From Pseudomonas protegens CHA0 (GTDB lineage Bacteria; Pseudomonadota; Gammaproteobacteria; Pseudomonadales; Pseudomonadaceae): a stretch of 64,000 bases of DNA. The position numbers were made by a program, and so were the translations under genes. The notes under the pieces are model-generated. The model was given only the letters and a program-made list of their open reading frames with translations. It made no database searches and had not been told where the DNA came from. Below are positions 45,258-54,991 of the stretch, in pieces. Position 1 is the stretch's first letter. Each line of letters starts with the position of its first letter. The stretch lies in the NCBI RefSeq assembly GCF_000397205.1, contig NC_021237.1:3907001-3971000 (forward strand), in the 5' to 3' direction.

Positions 45258-47013
45258 GGTGGACGTTCCTTTGGGGTACGGAAGGGGGTTGGCGCAGGCG
45301 CCAGCGATTGATCGCCTCGCGCTCGTGGAACAGCTCGCGATAACGGCCCGGGGCCGCCATCAGTTGGGCGTGGGTACCGCGCTGGGCCAGGTGGCCCTGC
45401 TCCAGCAGGAGAATCTGTCCGGCGCTGGGGGCCAGGGTCGGTTTGTGAGTCACCAGCAGCACAGTGTGCTTGCGCGCCAGTTGCAGCAGGCAACGGTTGA
45501 CCCGGGCCTCGCTGATGGCATCCAGGGCCGCGGTGGGTTCGTCCAGCAGGATCAGGCTGGCGTCCTTGAGCAGCACCCGGGCCAGGGCCAGGCACTGGCG
45601 CTCGCCCCCGGAGAGGCTGACGCCGCCCTCGCCGACCCGGGTTTGCCAGCCCTGGGGCAGGCGCTGGGCCACAAGGTCCAGGCCGGTGGCGCGGGCGGCG
45701 TCCATCAGTTGGCTGTCGCTGGCCTCGGGGCCGCCCAGGCGCAGGTTGTCCAGCAAGCTCGCAGCCAGCGGCGGACAGTCCTGGAACATCAGGGCGATGG
45801 AACGATCGCGCTGCGCGGCGGACAGTTGGTGCAGGTCGACACCACCCAACAAAATGGCGCCGCTATCGACATCGCTGAACCGCGCCAGCAGGCGCAGCAG
45901 GCTCGACTTGCCGGAGCCGGAGGCGCCCACCAGCAGGTTCAGCGAGGCCGGCGCCAGCTCGAAGCTGATGCCCTGCAGGATCACCTGCTCCTGGCGCACC
46001 AGCCCCAGGTCGCGCACCTGCACCTGATGCCCCCGGGGTTCCTCGGGCTGGCTCGGCTCCGGCAGCGCCGGCAGGCGCAACAAGTGGCGCAAACGGTTCA
46101 GGCCATGGCGGGTCTGGCGTAAGGTCGTGCCGAGGTTGACCAGGGTACCCATGGGCTCCACCAGGCAGGTGGCGAGCACCGCCAGCGCCAGGTACTGGGC
46201 CACTCCCAGGCTGCCACCGAGCACTGCATACAGGCCGCATAGCAGCATCGCGGTGTAGCCGGCCTGGAGTACCACCGCCAGCCCCAGGGCCGCCGGAAAG
46301 GTCCGCCAGTGGGCCCGACGCTGGGCCCGGCGCTGTTGCTGCAAGGCCTCGCTGAGCAGGCTGAAGCCTTCGCCGGTGCGGCCACTGGCACGCAGCAGCG
46401 GCTGCTGGCGCAGGAACTCCAGGACCCGCGCCGCCGCCTCGTTGGCCGCCGCCTCACTGCGGCTTTCGGCCTGGCCGCCCCAGCGTACGCCCCAGTGGTA
46501 GAACACCAGCAGCAGGGGCACGCTGGCCAAGGCCGCCAGGGCCATGGTGCGGTCATAGAAGAACAGCGCCACAAGCAGCGCCAGGGGCGTCAGCAAGGCG
46601 TTGGCCATGGGCTGCAACAGGTGCGCCGGGGTGCTCATGATCTGCAGTACGGTGTGGGTCACCAGCCGATTGAGCTCGGCGCTGCGGCGCTCGACGAACC
46701 ACTCCAGGGGCAGGCGCACCAGTTGTTCGCCGATGCGCAGGTTCAACGACTGGGCCGCCGCGGCGCCCGCGCGGTAACCCGCCAGCTGCGCATGCCGGCG
46801 CAACCCCAGGCACAGCAGCGCGAAACCGGCAAAGGCCCCGGCCCATCGCCACGGCGCCTGCCCGGCAGCGGCATCGAACAGGCTGGCAAAGGCCATGGGC
46901 AACAGGGCCAGCGCCGCGCCCTGGGCCAGGGCACTGGTGGCCATGGCCAGCAAGGCCCGGCGCAGCAGGCTGGCTTCGGCCGGCTGCAAACTGCGTAACA
47001 GTGCGCCAATCAT
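45247..47013 (-). CDS. pchI: ABC transporter PchI (fused permease-ATPase)
   Basis: A 588-residue half-transporter with six N-terminal membrane helices and a C-terminal ATPase: Walker A GASGSGKSS, signature LSGGERQ and Walker B LILLDEP. With PchH it forms a heterodimeric exporter-type pair, homologous to YbtP/YbtQ of the yersiniabactin system. Whether the pair exports siderophore, imports the ferric complex or acts otherwise is not settled. The ATG at 47013 overlaps the pchH stop as ATGA. Confidence 0.92.
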   Translation of the reverse strand: MIGALLRSLQPAEASLLRRALLAMATSALAQGAALALLPMAFASLFDAAAGQAPWRWAGAFAGFALLCLGLRRHAQLAGYRAGAAAAQSLNLRIGEQLVRLPLEWFVERRSAELNRLVTHTVLQIMSTPAHLLQPMANALLTPLALLVALFFYDRTMALAALASVPLLLVFYHWGVRWGGQAESRSEAAANEAAARVLEFLRQQPLLRASGRTGEGFSLLSEALQQQRRAQRRAHWRTFPAALGLAVVLQAGYTAMLLCGLYAVLGGSLGVAQYLALAVLATCLVEPMGTLVNLGTTLRQTRHGLNRLRHLLRLPALPEPSQPEEPRGHQVQVRDLGLVRQEQVILQGISFELAPASLNLLVGASGSGKSSLLRLLARFSDVDSGAILLGGVDLHQLSAAQRDRSIALMFQDCPPLAASLLDNLRLGGPEASDSQLMDAARATGLDLVAQRLPQGWQTRVGEGGVSLSGGERQCLALARVLLKDASLILLDEPTAALDAISEARVNRCLLQLARKHTVLLVTHKPTLAPSAGQILLLEQGHLAQRGTHAQLMAAPGRYRELFHEREAINRWRLRQPPSVPQRNVHHDR

Positions 47014-48764
47014 GCCTGCTCCCCCGCCGTTTCCACGGCGCAGAACTGCTGCGCCGCCCACAGCCAGGCATACACCCCCTGCTGCTCCAGCAGGGCCTGG
47101 TGCCGGCCGCATTCCACCAGTTGCCCGGCCTGCAGCACGGCAATCTGGTCGGCATCCTGGATACTGCTCAGGCGATGGGCGATCACCAGCACCGTGCGCC
47201 CCGCCGCCAGCCGCGACAACGCCTGCTGGATCGCCGCTTCGGACTCCGGGTCGCTGGCGGCGGTGGCTTCGTCCAGCACCAGGATCGGTGCCTGGCTGAG
47301 CATCGCCCGGGCAATGCCCAGGCGCTGCACTTCACCACCGGAGAGCTGCACGCCACTGCCCAGCTGGGTGTGATAACCCTGGGGCAAGGCGGTGATACGA
47401 CTGTGGATCTGCGCCGCCCGGGCCGCCTCCTCGACCTCGGCCAGCGTGGCCTCGGGACGCCCCAGGCGCAGGTTGTCCAGAACGCTGCTGCGCAGCAGGC
47501 GCACGTCCTGGAAGACAAAGGCCACCTGGCGATAGAGAGTCGCGCTGTCCATGTCCCGCAGGTCGACGCCGCCGATGCGGATGGCCCCGGCGCTGACGTC
47601 GGCAAAGCGCGCCAGCAAGGTGGCCAGGGTCGACTTGCCAGCGCCCGAATCCCCCACCAGGGCGGTCAGGGTCCCCGGTTGCAGGCACAGGTCGATGCCG
47701 TGCAGCACCTGGGTGCCGTCGGGGTAGCTGAAAGCCACTTCATCAAAGATCACCTGATGCCCCTCGGGCTCCCGGGAAAATGCCGGCTGCGCCTGCACCG
47801 GGGTACTCAGCACGGTGCTGATGCGCTGCGCCGCCGCCCGGCCCTGGACCAGGGAATCGGCGCCATGCCCCAATGCCGCCACCGGCGCCGCCAGGGCCGG
47901 GCCAAGCAGGGCGAACGGCAACAGTTGCACCGGGTGCAGCCAGCCGGCCGCCGTCAGCGCCACCCCGGCCACCAGCACCAGGGCCAGCACCAGCAAGGGC
48001 GACAGCAGCACCTCGACACTCGCCCCCAGGCCCGCCCAGCGCTCCACCCACTGGGAGAAAAAACGCCCGAAACCCTGCACCGCGCTGACGAAATCCGCCT
48101 GCACCCGCTCGGCACGGCCGAAGGACTTGACCATGGCGATGCTCTGCACAAAGTTCAGGGTCGCGGTGGACAGGTCGCCCAGGGCCGCCCCCAGGCGCTG
48201 GCGCTCGGCCTGATAGGCCGGGGTGCGCATGACCCGCAAGCGCCACAGCGCCAGCAATGGCGGCAGCAGCACCACCAGGGTCATGGGCAGGCTCACCGTG
48301 AGCAGGTAGACCAGGCTGGCCAGGGGCACCACCAGCGCCGCCACCAGGTTGTTGGGCAGGTGCGCCACCAACTGGTGCAGGGCGCCGACATCATCCAGCA
48401 AGGCCCGTTCGGCGGTCTCCCGCTGCTGGCCGAACCAGGCCAGGGGCACCCGTGCCAGGTGCGCGGCGATGCGCTGGCGCAACTGGCGTTGCAGGTCGCT
48501 ATCGGCCAGGTGGGTGATCTGCAATGCCGCCGCCAGCCCCAGCAGGCGCAGGAGCAAGGCGGCGGCGCCGGCCAGCAGCCAGAACTGCGCACGCTGCGCA
48601 TCCAGCTCGCCGGCGAGCAGCAGCGGCGCCAGTTCGGCCACGGCAATGAACGGCAACAGCCCCACCAGCGCCGCCAGGGCCTGCAGCAGCATGGCCGCCA
48701 GCAGGCGCCCGCGCACCGGGTGCAACAGGTCGCAAAGTCCTTGTCGTTCAGCCACGGGCGCCAC
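47010..48764 (-). CDS. pchH: ABC transporter PchH (fused permease-ATPase)
   Basis: A 584-residue partner of PchI: a membrane domain of about 330 residues, then ATPase with Walker [10 protein letters not shown], signature LSGGEVQRL and Walker B ILVLDEAT. The start is uncertain: GTG 48764 has GGAGG only 3 bp upstream, while GTG 48755 is spaced 12 bp. Either way it overlaps the end of pchD (17 or 8 bp). The order pchD-H-I-E differs from P. aeruginosa, where pchDCBA and pchEFGHI are separate operons. Confidence 0.92.
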   Translation of the reverse strand: MAPVAERQGLCDLLHPVRGRLLAAMLLQALAALVGLLPFIAVAELAPLLLAGELDAQRAQFWLLAGAAALLLRLLGLAAALQITHLADSDLQRQLRQRIAAHLARVPLAWFGQQRETAERALLDDVGALHQLVAHLPNNLVAALVVPLASLVYLLTVSLPMTLVVLLPPLLALWRLRVMRTPAYQAERQRLGAALGDLSTATLNFVQSIAMVKSFGRAERVQADFVSAVQGFGRFFSQWVERWAGLGASVEVLLSPLLVLALVLVAGVALTAAGWLHPVQLLPFALLGPALAAPVAALGHGADSLVQGRAAAQRISTVLSTPVQAQPAFSREPEGHQVIFDEVAFSYPDGTQVLHGIDLCLQPGTLTALVGDSGAGKSTLATLLARFADVSAGAIRIGGVDLRDMDSATLYRQVAFVFQDVRLLRSSVLDNLRLGRPEATLAEVEEAARAAQIHSRITALPQGYHTQLGSGVQLSGGEVQRLGIARAMLSQAPILVLDEATAASDPESEAAIQQALSRLAAGRTVLVIAHRLSSIQDADQIAVLQAGQLVECGRHQALLEQQGVYAWLWAAQQFCAVETAGEQA

Positions 48765-50415
48765 TTCCCTCCAGGGGTTCGGCCTGGGCGCCGAAGTACA
48801 GGGCCTGGATCGCCTCGCGCAGGTGCTTGCGGCTGACCTTGCCGACCCCGGTCTGGGGGAAGGCCGGGATGAACTCGAAGCGGTCCGGCAGCTTGAACGC
48901 CGCCAGGCCCTGGGCCCTTAGGTGACGCAGCAGTTCCGGGGCCCGGGGCGCGGTGCCGCGGGGGATGACGAAGGCGCAGGTGCGTTCGCCCAGGAAGGCA
49001 TCAGGCATCGCCACCAGGGCGATGTCGGCCACCGCCGGGTGGCTGAGCAGCAGGTTTTCCACTTCTTCGGCAGCGATCTTTTCGCCCCCGCGGTTGATCA
49101 GGTCCTTGTCGCGCCCTTCCACCATCAGGTAGCCGTCGGCGGTGAGCATGACCCGGTCGCCGGTGCGGTAGAAACCATCGGCCGTGAAGGCCTGGGCGTT
49201 GTGCTCGGGGTAACGGTAGTAACCGCGGATGGTGTAGGGGCCGCGGGTCAGCAACTGCCCCACCTGCCCCACCGGCACCGGTTGCTCATGCTCGTCCACC
49301 ACACGAATTTCGTCCGCCGGCGACAGCGGCCGGCCCTGGGTGTGCAGCACCCGCTGTGGCGGGTCCTCGGGGTCGGTGTAGCAGATCAGCCCCTCGGCCA
49401 TGCCGAACACCTGCTGCAGGCGGCAGCCGAGCACCGGTTCGATGCGCCTTGCGGCCTCGTAGCTGAGTTTGGCGCCGCCCACTTGCAGCAGTTGCAACGG
49501 CGCCAGGCCACGCCCACGGGCCTGGGCCGCTTCCAGCCAGACCAGGGCCAGGGGCGGCACCAGCGCGGTGTGGGTCACCCCCTGGCGCTCGATCAGTTCG
49601 AAGCAGACTTCCGGGCTCGGCGAGGGGCTCAGCACCACCCGCCCGCCCACCGAAAAGGTGCCGATGAACCCTGGGCAGCACATGGGAAAGTTGTGCGCCA
49701 TGGGCAGCGCCACCAGGTACACGCTGGCCTCGGACAGGCCACAGCGCTCGGCACTGGCCCGCAGGTTGTAGAGGTATTCGTGGTGCCGGCGCGGGATCAG
49801 CTTGGGCACCCCGGTGGAGCCGCCGGAGAGCTGGAAACAGGCCACCGCGTCGGCGCTGGGGGGCAGGAAGGTGCGCGCAGGCGCCGGCTCATACAGGCTG
49901 TGCAAGGCCGTGAATTCCTCGGCCTCGCCGGCGACTACCACCCACTCCAGCTGCGGGTTGCGGTCCTTGAGGTCGCGGGCCATGGCCCGATAGTCGAAGC
50001 TGGCGTCCCGGTCGGCGCAGAAGTAGGCCCGGGCCTGGGCGAACTCGCAGAAGCGGCCGATTTCCAGGTGCCGGTGGGCCGGCAGCGCGAAGATCGGCCG
50101 CACCCCGAGGCGGTAAAGGGCAAAGCAGACTTCGACGAAGGCCGCACTGTTGGGCAGTTGCAGCACCACGTTGTCGCCGGCCCGCAGCCCCAGCCGGTAC
50201 AGGCCGGCGGCCAGTTGGTCGACCCGCAGGTCCAGTTGCCGGTAGCTCAGGTGCTGCTCGCCCTCGGTCAGTGCTTCACGCTCGGCAAAGGCCTGGGCGG
50301 CGCTGCGCAGCAGGTCGCCAAAGGTTTCGTCGCGCCAGTAGCCGGCCTGGCGGTAGCGCTGGGCGAAGTCTTCGGGCCAAGAGGGGCAATCCTTGAGGTC
50401 ATCGAAAGTGGACAT
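48748..50415 (-). CDS. pchD: Salicyl-AMP ligase PchD
   Basis: Stand-alone adenylation enzyme of 555 residues that activates salicylate and loads it on the PchE aryl carrier domain. The P-loop [14 protein letters not shown] lies near residue 195. The LPMAHNFPM segment and a late [10 protein letters not shown] with the catalytic Lys fit the DhbE/EntE group. AGGAG is 7 bp ahead of the ATG at 50415. First gene of the nine-gene pchDHIEFKCBA operon, divergent from pchR. Confidence 0.95.
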   Translation of the reverse strand: MSTFDDLKDCPSWPEDFAQRYRQAGYWRDETFGDLLRSAAQAFAEREALTEGEQHLSYRQLDLRVDQLAAGLYRLGLRAGDNVVLQLPNSAAFVEVCFALYRLGVRPIFALPAHRHLEIGRFCEFAQARAYFCADRDASFDYRAMARDLKDRNPQLEWVVVAGEAEEFTALHSLYEPAPARTFLPPSADAVACFQLSGGSTGVPKLIPRRHHEYLYNLRASAERCGLSEASVYLVALPMAHNFPMCCPGFIGTFSVGGRVVLSPSPSPEVCFELIERQGVTHTALVPPLALVWLEAAQARGRGLAPLQLLQVGGAKLSYEAARRIEPVLGCRLQQVFGMAEGLICYTDPEDPPQRVLHTQGRPLSPADEIRVVDEHEQPVPVGQVGQLLTRGPYTIRGYYRYPEHNAQAFTADGFYRTGDRVMLTADGYLMVEGRDKDLINRGGEKIAAEEVENLLLSHPAVADIALVAMPDAFLGERTCAFVIPRGTAPRAPELLRHLRAQGLAAFKLPDRFEFIPAFPQTGVGKVSRKHLREAIQALYFGAQAEPLEGSGARG

Positions 50416-50582
50416 GCTGTCTCCTGATGTTTTTTACGCAAAAAGCGGCCCCGGACCTGAGAGATCAGGCCCCTGGAATGAGCTGGGAATCCGCCGTCAG
50501 GGGTGGCGGGAATGAAGAGTCGCCGGCGGTCCTGCGGCGCTGTGGAGCAAGGGGTCGTCCATGGGAGGCTGCCGTGCCTGGA

Positions 50583-50746
50583 AATGAGAGTGATTATTAA
50601 TAGGCAATTTGCCGGACCCGGCAATCGGCAGGACATTCGTTTGCGCGGCTTTTTCTTTTGATTGCGCGGCGCGCCCCGGAAAGAGCGCGGCAGGACGGTG
50701 CTCGAAGGCTAAAGGATAATCATTCTTAATTACAGAAAGGCAATTT
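50583..50746. promoter_or_regulatory. pchD-pchR divergent control region: Fur-like and candidate PchR sites
   Basis: The 375-bp gap holds two A/T-rich Fur-box-like stretches: AATGAGAGTGATTATTAAT (50583-50601) on the pchD side and GGATAATCATTCTTAATTA (50714-50732) on the pchR side. Next to each lies GGCAATTT (50604-50611 and 50739-50746), the first within GGCAATTTGCC. Repetition beside both promoters makes it a candidate part of the PchR box. No small gene is seen in the rest of the gap. Confidence 0.5.
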
Positions 50747-50790
50747 CCTGCTAGCGTATGGCCTCTTTTCAGGTCCACAGGGAGTTCGCC

Positions 50791-51693
50791 ATGCTCAGCC
50801 CCAACGCTGCGCCGCAGCCTGTCAAAAGGGATTCCACCCTGCACTTTCCCAACCCGCAGCACACCGGGTCGGCCGCTGTAGTCCCGGAGGTCACCCTCTC
50901 CACCGGGACCGTGCTGATGGACAGCCAGATGTGGATGCAGGAGCCGCTCTGGGAAGGCCTGAAAATCATCCTGGTGCTCAGCGGCCAGCTCAATTGCCGG
51001 GTCGAAGGCCAGCCCGAAGTGGAGATCCGCGGGCCGACCCTGTGCGCCGTGGCCAACCAGGGCGAGCACTGCGGCGACCACCTGTTCGCCAGCGGCGTGC
51101 CGGTGCGCTACACCACGGTGCAGCTGGACTTCCCCTCGATCCGCAATGTCGGCCTGGAACCCGAGCGCCTGCTCGATCAGCGCGGCGGCGGCCCGATGCT
51201 GTTCTGCCAGCCGGCGAGCAAACCGCTGCTGGCCCTGGCGCAACAGATCTTCACCTGCCCGCTGCAGGGCCCGACCCGCTCCTTCTACCTGGGTGGCAAG
51301 GCCCTGGAACTCACCGCCCTGGGGGTCGAGGGGATTCTCGCCCAGGCCGAATCCAGGCCACTGCAGGACAGCCCATGCAGCTCGGCGGACATCGAGCGCA
51401 TCCATGCCGCCCGTGACCTGCTGCTCAACTCATTGCAGGATTCGCCTTCGCTGTCGGAGCTGTCGCGCCAGGTGGGCCTGAACCCGCGCAAGCTCACCGC
51501 CGGTTTCCGTCAGGTGTTTGGCACCAGCGTCTATGCCTACCTGCAGGAGCAGCGCCTGGGCGCGGCCTATCGCTTGCTCGCCAGTGGCGAGACCAATGTC
51601 TCCAGCGCGGCTTATCGGGTCGGCTACAGCCCGGCGCATTTCTCCACGGCCTTTCGCAAGCGCTTCGGGGTGTCGCCCAAGTCCTTGCGTTGA
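50791..51693 (+). CDS. pchR: AraC-family activator PchR
   Basis: A 300-residue AraC/XylS regulator that activates pyochelin biosynthesis and uptake genes when it binds the ferric siderophore in the cytoplasm. The N-terminal effector domain is followed by two HTHs near the C-terminus (LSELSRQVGLNPRKLTAGFRQ and SSAAYRVGYSPAHFSTAFRKRFG). The ATG at 50791 has AGGGAG 7 bp upstream and gives the family length; an in-frame ATG at 50758 has no ribosome site. Divergent from pchD and upstream of fetA. In enantio-pyochelin producers PchR responds to their own enantiomer. Confidence 0.93.
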   Translation: MLSPNAAPQPVKRDSTLHFPNPQHTGSAAVVPEVTLSTGTVLMDSQMWMQEPLWEGLKIILVLSGQLNCRVEGQPEVEIRGPTLCAVANQGEHCGDHLFASGVPVRYTTVQLDFPSIRNVGLEPERLLDQRGGGPMLFCQPASKPLLALAQQIFTCPLQGPTRSFYLGGKALELTALGVEGILAQAESRPLQDSPCSSADIERIHAARDLLLNSLQDSPSLSELSRQVGLNPRKLTAGFRQVFGTSVYAYLQEQRLGAAYRLLASGETNVSSAAYRVGYSPAHFSTAFRKRFGVSPKSLR

Positions 51694-51821
51694 GCCCGCT
51701 CCTGCTCGAGCCTGCTCCATCCAAAGCTGCGCCTGGTGATCCGGGCGCCCTCCCCGCGCCGTACCGCAAACGAAAGAAATGGTCGCTCAAGCCAAAGTTT
51801 TAGCCCGCAACCCAAGCTCAC

Positions 51822-51848
51822 AAATGAGATACGTTTGCATTCTCATTT
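51822..51848. promoter_or_regulatory. Inverted repeat/Fur-like site upstream of fetA
   Basis: AAATGAGA (51822-51829) and TCTCATTT (51841-51848) are perfect 8-bp inverted arms around 11 bp, ending 22 bp before the fetA start. Each arm resembles half a Fur box (TGAGA...TCTCA), so tandem or overlapping Fur binding is likely. Confidence 0.5.
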
Positions 51849-51870
51849 AATCCCCATCACGGAGTGAAGC

Positions 51871-54102
51871 ATGGGTAGCCGCGTTGCGCACCGAAACACC
51901 TCAGGTTGTCCCGTCAATTGTGTGGTCTCGCGTCCGGCTCTGGGCCGCAACCCGCTGGCGTGCCTGATCCACGGCCTGGCCCTGGGCCTCTCGCTGACCC
52001 AGGCCGGCGCCGCGCTGGCCGCCGATGGCGATACCGACCAGGACCACGCCCTGACCCTGGACACCAGCGTGATCAGCGCCACCCAGCCCGACTCCGCCAC
52101 CGGGCCGCAGGCCGGTTACGTGGCCAAGCGCAGCCTCAGCGGAACCAAGACCGATGCCAGCCTGAGCGAAATTCCCCAGTCGATTTCCGTGATCACCCGC
52201 GACCAGATGGATGCCCAGCAGGTGCAATCGGTGAACGAGGCGCTGCGCTACACCGCCGGGGTCCAGGCCAATACCACCGCCGCCAGCCAGCGCTTCGACA
52301 CCCTCTCGATCCGCGGTTTCGACGTCACCACCGGCATGCTCCGCGATGGCCTCAAGGGCAATACCGCCCAGGCCTGGCCCAAGGTCGAAGCCTATGGCCT
52401 GGAGCGCATCGATGTGCTCAAGGGCCCGGCCTCGGTGCTGTTCGGGCAGAACTCGCCGGGGGGCGTGGTCAACCAGATCAGCAAGCGCCCGCTGGACAAG
52501 CCCTTCCATGAAGTGCAGATCCAGGGGGGCAGCTTCGACCGGGCCCAGGGCCAGTTCGACTTCAGCGGGCCGCTGGATGATGAAGGGCAATTCCTCTATC
52601 GCCTGGTGGGCCTGGAGCGCGACAGCGGCACCCAGTTCGATCACATCAAGGACGACAAACAGTACTTCGCGCCCTCCTTCACCTGGAAGCCCAACGACGA
52701 CACCAGCCTGACCCTCCTGGCCGACTACACCCAGGACACGTTCGGCGCGCCGCGGGTGTTCCTGCCGGCCCAGGGCACCCTGCTTGGCAACCCCAATGGC
52801 AAGGTCAGGCACAACGTCTTCCTCGATGAACCGGGGCTGGACAACGACCGCACCCAGTACTCCCTGGGCTACCTGCTGGAGCACCGCCTGAATGACGTCT
52901 GGAGCCTCAATTCCAGCGCCCGCTACGGCCACGTCAACCTGCTGACCAACACCGCCAGCGGCATGTCCCTGGCTCCGGACCTGCGCACCCTGAACCGCGC
53001 GGCCTATCGCTTTCGCATCGTCGGCGACACCTACTCCCTGGACAACAATGCCCAGGCCCGCTGGAACCTGGGCAGCACGCAGATGGTGTCGCTTTTGGGG
53101 ATCGACTACCGGCGCACCCGCGAGGATTACTACCTGCGCGGCGGCTCGGCTTCGCCCATCGACATCTATAACCCGGTGCACGGCGGCGTGTTCGACCCCA
53201 GCACCCCCTTCACCAACACCGTGCAGCGCGCCGATCAGGTCGGGGTCTACGCCCAGCAGCAGTTCACCTTCGATGAGCATTGGGTGCTCACCGTCGGCGG
53301 ACGCCAGGACCGCTCCAGCGCCCGAACCGATAACCGCATGAACGACAGCGGCAGCAAGCAGGACGACGAAAAGTTCACCTACCGCACCGGGCTGGTGTAC
53401 CTGGCGGACAACGGCCTGGCGCCCTACATCAGCTATTCCACGTCCTTCGACCCGGTGCTGGGCACCAACTTCTACGGCACGCCGTACAAGCCCACCAGCG
53501 CCAAGCAATCGGAAGTGGGGGTCAAGTACCAGCCGCCGGGCATCGACAGCTACATCACCCTGTCGCTGTTCGACCTGACCCAGGAAAACGTCCTGACCAC
53601 CGACCCGGCCCAACGCCTGAACAAGATCCAGACCGGCGAGATCAACGTGCGCGGCATCGAGCTCGAAGGCAAGGCCAGCCTGGCCCGGGGCCTGGACCTG
53701 CTGGCGGCGCTGACCTACAACGACGCCGAGGTGAGCAAGAGCAACAACCCGCTGGAGAAGGGCAAACGCCCCACCGACACCCCGGAAAAAATGGCCTCGC
53801 TGTGGGCCGACTACACCTTGCCCGAAGGCCCCCTGAGCGGCCTGGGCTTCGGCGCCGGGGTGCGTTACATCGGCTCCACCGAGGCCGATGCCGCCAACAC
53901 CCAGCGCGTGCCCTCCTACACCTTGCTGGACGCGGCGGTGCACTACGACTTCGACAAGCTGATCCCGGCGGCCAAGGGCCTGCGCCTGGCGGTGAATGCC
54001 ACCAACCTCACCGACAAGCACTATTACGAAGGCTGCTCACTGACCAATTGCAGCGCCGGTTATGACCGCAGTGTCATCGCCAGCCTGCGCTATCGCTGGT
54101 AA
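51871..54102 (+). CDS. fetA: TonB-dependent ferri-enantio-pyochelin receptor FetA
   Basis: A 743-residue outer-membrane receptor that takes up ferric enantio-pyochelin. The signal sequence has a long N-region and ends near residue 50 (AALA before ADGD). The plug has EIPQSISVITRDQMDAQQ and the IDVLKGPASVLFGQNSPGG motif. The barrel closes with SVIASLRYRW, an aromatic terminus. Unlike the receptor at 28283 there is no STN signalling domain, which fits control by PchR instead of a sigma factor. GGAG and GTGAAG lie just before the ATG. Confidence 0.94.
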   Translation: MGSRVAHRNTSGCPVNCVVSRPALGRNPLACLIHGLALGLSLTQAGAALAADGDTDQDHALTLDTSVISATQPDSATGPQAGYVAKRSLSGTKTDASLSEIPQSISVITRDQMDAQQVQSVNEALRYTAGVQANTTAASQRFDTLSIRGFDVTTGMLRDGLKGNTAQAWPKVEAYGLERIDVLKGPASVLFGQNSPGGVVNQISKRPLDKPFHEVQIQGGSFDRAQGQFDFSGPLDDEGQFLYRLVGLERDSGTQFDHIKDDKQYFAPSFTWKPNDDTSLTLLADYTQDTFGAPRVFLPAQGTLLGNPNGKVRHNVFLDEPGLDNDRTQYSLGYLLEHRLNDVWSLNSSARYGHVNLLTNTASGMSLAPDLRTLNRAAYRFRIVGDTYSLDNNAQARWNLGSTQMVSLLGIDYRRTREDYYLRGGSASPIDIYNPVHGGVFDPSTPFTNTVQRADQVGVYAQQQFTFDEHWVLTVGGRQDRSSARTDNRMNDSGSKQDDEKFTYRTGLVYLADNGLAPYISYSTSFDPVLGTNFYGTPYKPTSAKQSEVGVKYQPPGIDSYITLSLFDLTQENVLTTDPAQRLNKIQTGEINVRGIELEGKASLARGLDLLAALTYNDAEVSKSNNPLEKGKRPTDTPEKMASLWADYTLPEGPLSGLGFGAGVRYIGSTEADAANTQRVPSYTLLDAAVHYDFDKLIPAAKGLRLAVNATNLTDKHYYEGCSLTNCSAGYDRSVIASLRYRW

Positions 54103-54109
54103 GCCGCCG

Positions 54110-54991
54110 ATGCTGTCCATGCGTGATATCTGGCTCAGGCTGCACCGCTGGCTGGCCCTGTGCCTGGGGCTGCTCCTCGCGCTGCTGGGCCTCAGTGGTT
54201 CGCTGCTGGAGCTCAAGGGGCCGATCCTGCGCTGGGAGGTCGGTGCGCAGATGCTGCAACTGGCCCCTGGCGAGCATGGCACGCTGCTGCAACAGGACGC
54301 CTGGATCAGGGCCGCCTCCGACGCCTACCCGCAACTGCACAAGGCCTTCGGCGCAGCCCCACCGCGCCAGGGCTTTCTCGAATCGGACAATGTGATCGTC
54401 TTCGGGGCCCTCAAGGAGCGTCCCGGCACCGGCATCGCCATGATCGATCCTTATAGCGGCGAACCCCGGGGCTTCTTCGTCTTCGAGGACCTGTGGCTGG
54501 CCAAGCTGGTGGCGCTGCACCGCAGCCTGCTGCTGCCGCCAGCCTGGGGTTCGAACCTGGTGCTGCTCTGTGGCCTGGCGCTGCTGGGCTCCCTGGGCAG
54601 TGGCCTGTACCTGTGGTGGCCGGGCCGGCGCAGTTGGTGGAAGGCCGCCAGCCTGCGTCCCGGCAGCCGGGGCAACCGGCGCCTGCGGGAATGGCACAAC
54701 GTGGCGGCGGCCTGGCTGTGCCTGCCGCTGCTGCTGATTGCCGGCAGCGGTGCCTGGCTGGCACGCCCGGACCTCTTCACCTGGCCCGGCGCCCAGCCGA
54801 TGGCGATCAAGCCGCTGTTTTCCGCGGCCCATGGCCACTTGCTGCTGGGCACCCCCGGCGCCTGGCTGGCTTTTCTCTGCGGTATTTCGTTACCCCTTCT
54901 GTACCTCACCGGCCTGCTGCTGTGGTGGCGCAAGCGCGCTGCCCGCCGGGCCGTCCAATCGTTCAAGGAAACTAGCCATGACACACCGTGA
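54110..54991 (+). CDS. fetB: PepSY-type membrane protein FetB
   Basis: A 293-residue inner-membrane protein with about four helices (LRLHRWLALCLGLLLALLGLSGSLL at the start; LHRSLLLPP; WHNVAAAWLCLPLLLIAGSG; LAFLCGISLPLLYLTGLLLWW). The arrangement is that of PepSY-associated TM proteins, several of which are proposed ferric-siderophore reductases. A role in releasing iron in the periplasm is inference. The start at 54110 (or ATG 54119) has a weak ribosome site and follows fetA by 7 bp. Its end overlaps fetC by 14 bp. Confidence 0.85.
   Translation: MLSMRDIWLRLHRWLALCLGLLLALLGLSGSLLELKGPILRWEVGAQMLQLAPGEHGTLLQQDAWIRAASDAYPQLHKAFGAAPPRQGFLESDNVIVFGALKERPGTGIAMIDPYSGEPRGFFVFEDLWLAKLVALHRSLLLPPAWGSNLVLLCGLALLGSLGSGLYLWWPGRRSWWKAASLRPGSRGNRRLREWHNVAAAWLCLPLLLIAGSGAWLARPDLFTWPGAQPMAIKPLFSAAHGHLLLGTPGAWLAFLCGISLPLLYLTGLLLWWRKRAARRAVQSFKETSHDTP

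Noticed and set aside
51901..54021. Minus-strand 700-codon open frame opposite fetA
   Set aside because: It lies entirely within the TonB receptor gene, which has full family motifs; the reverse frame has none.
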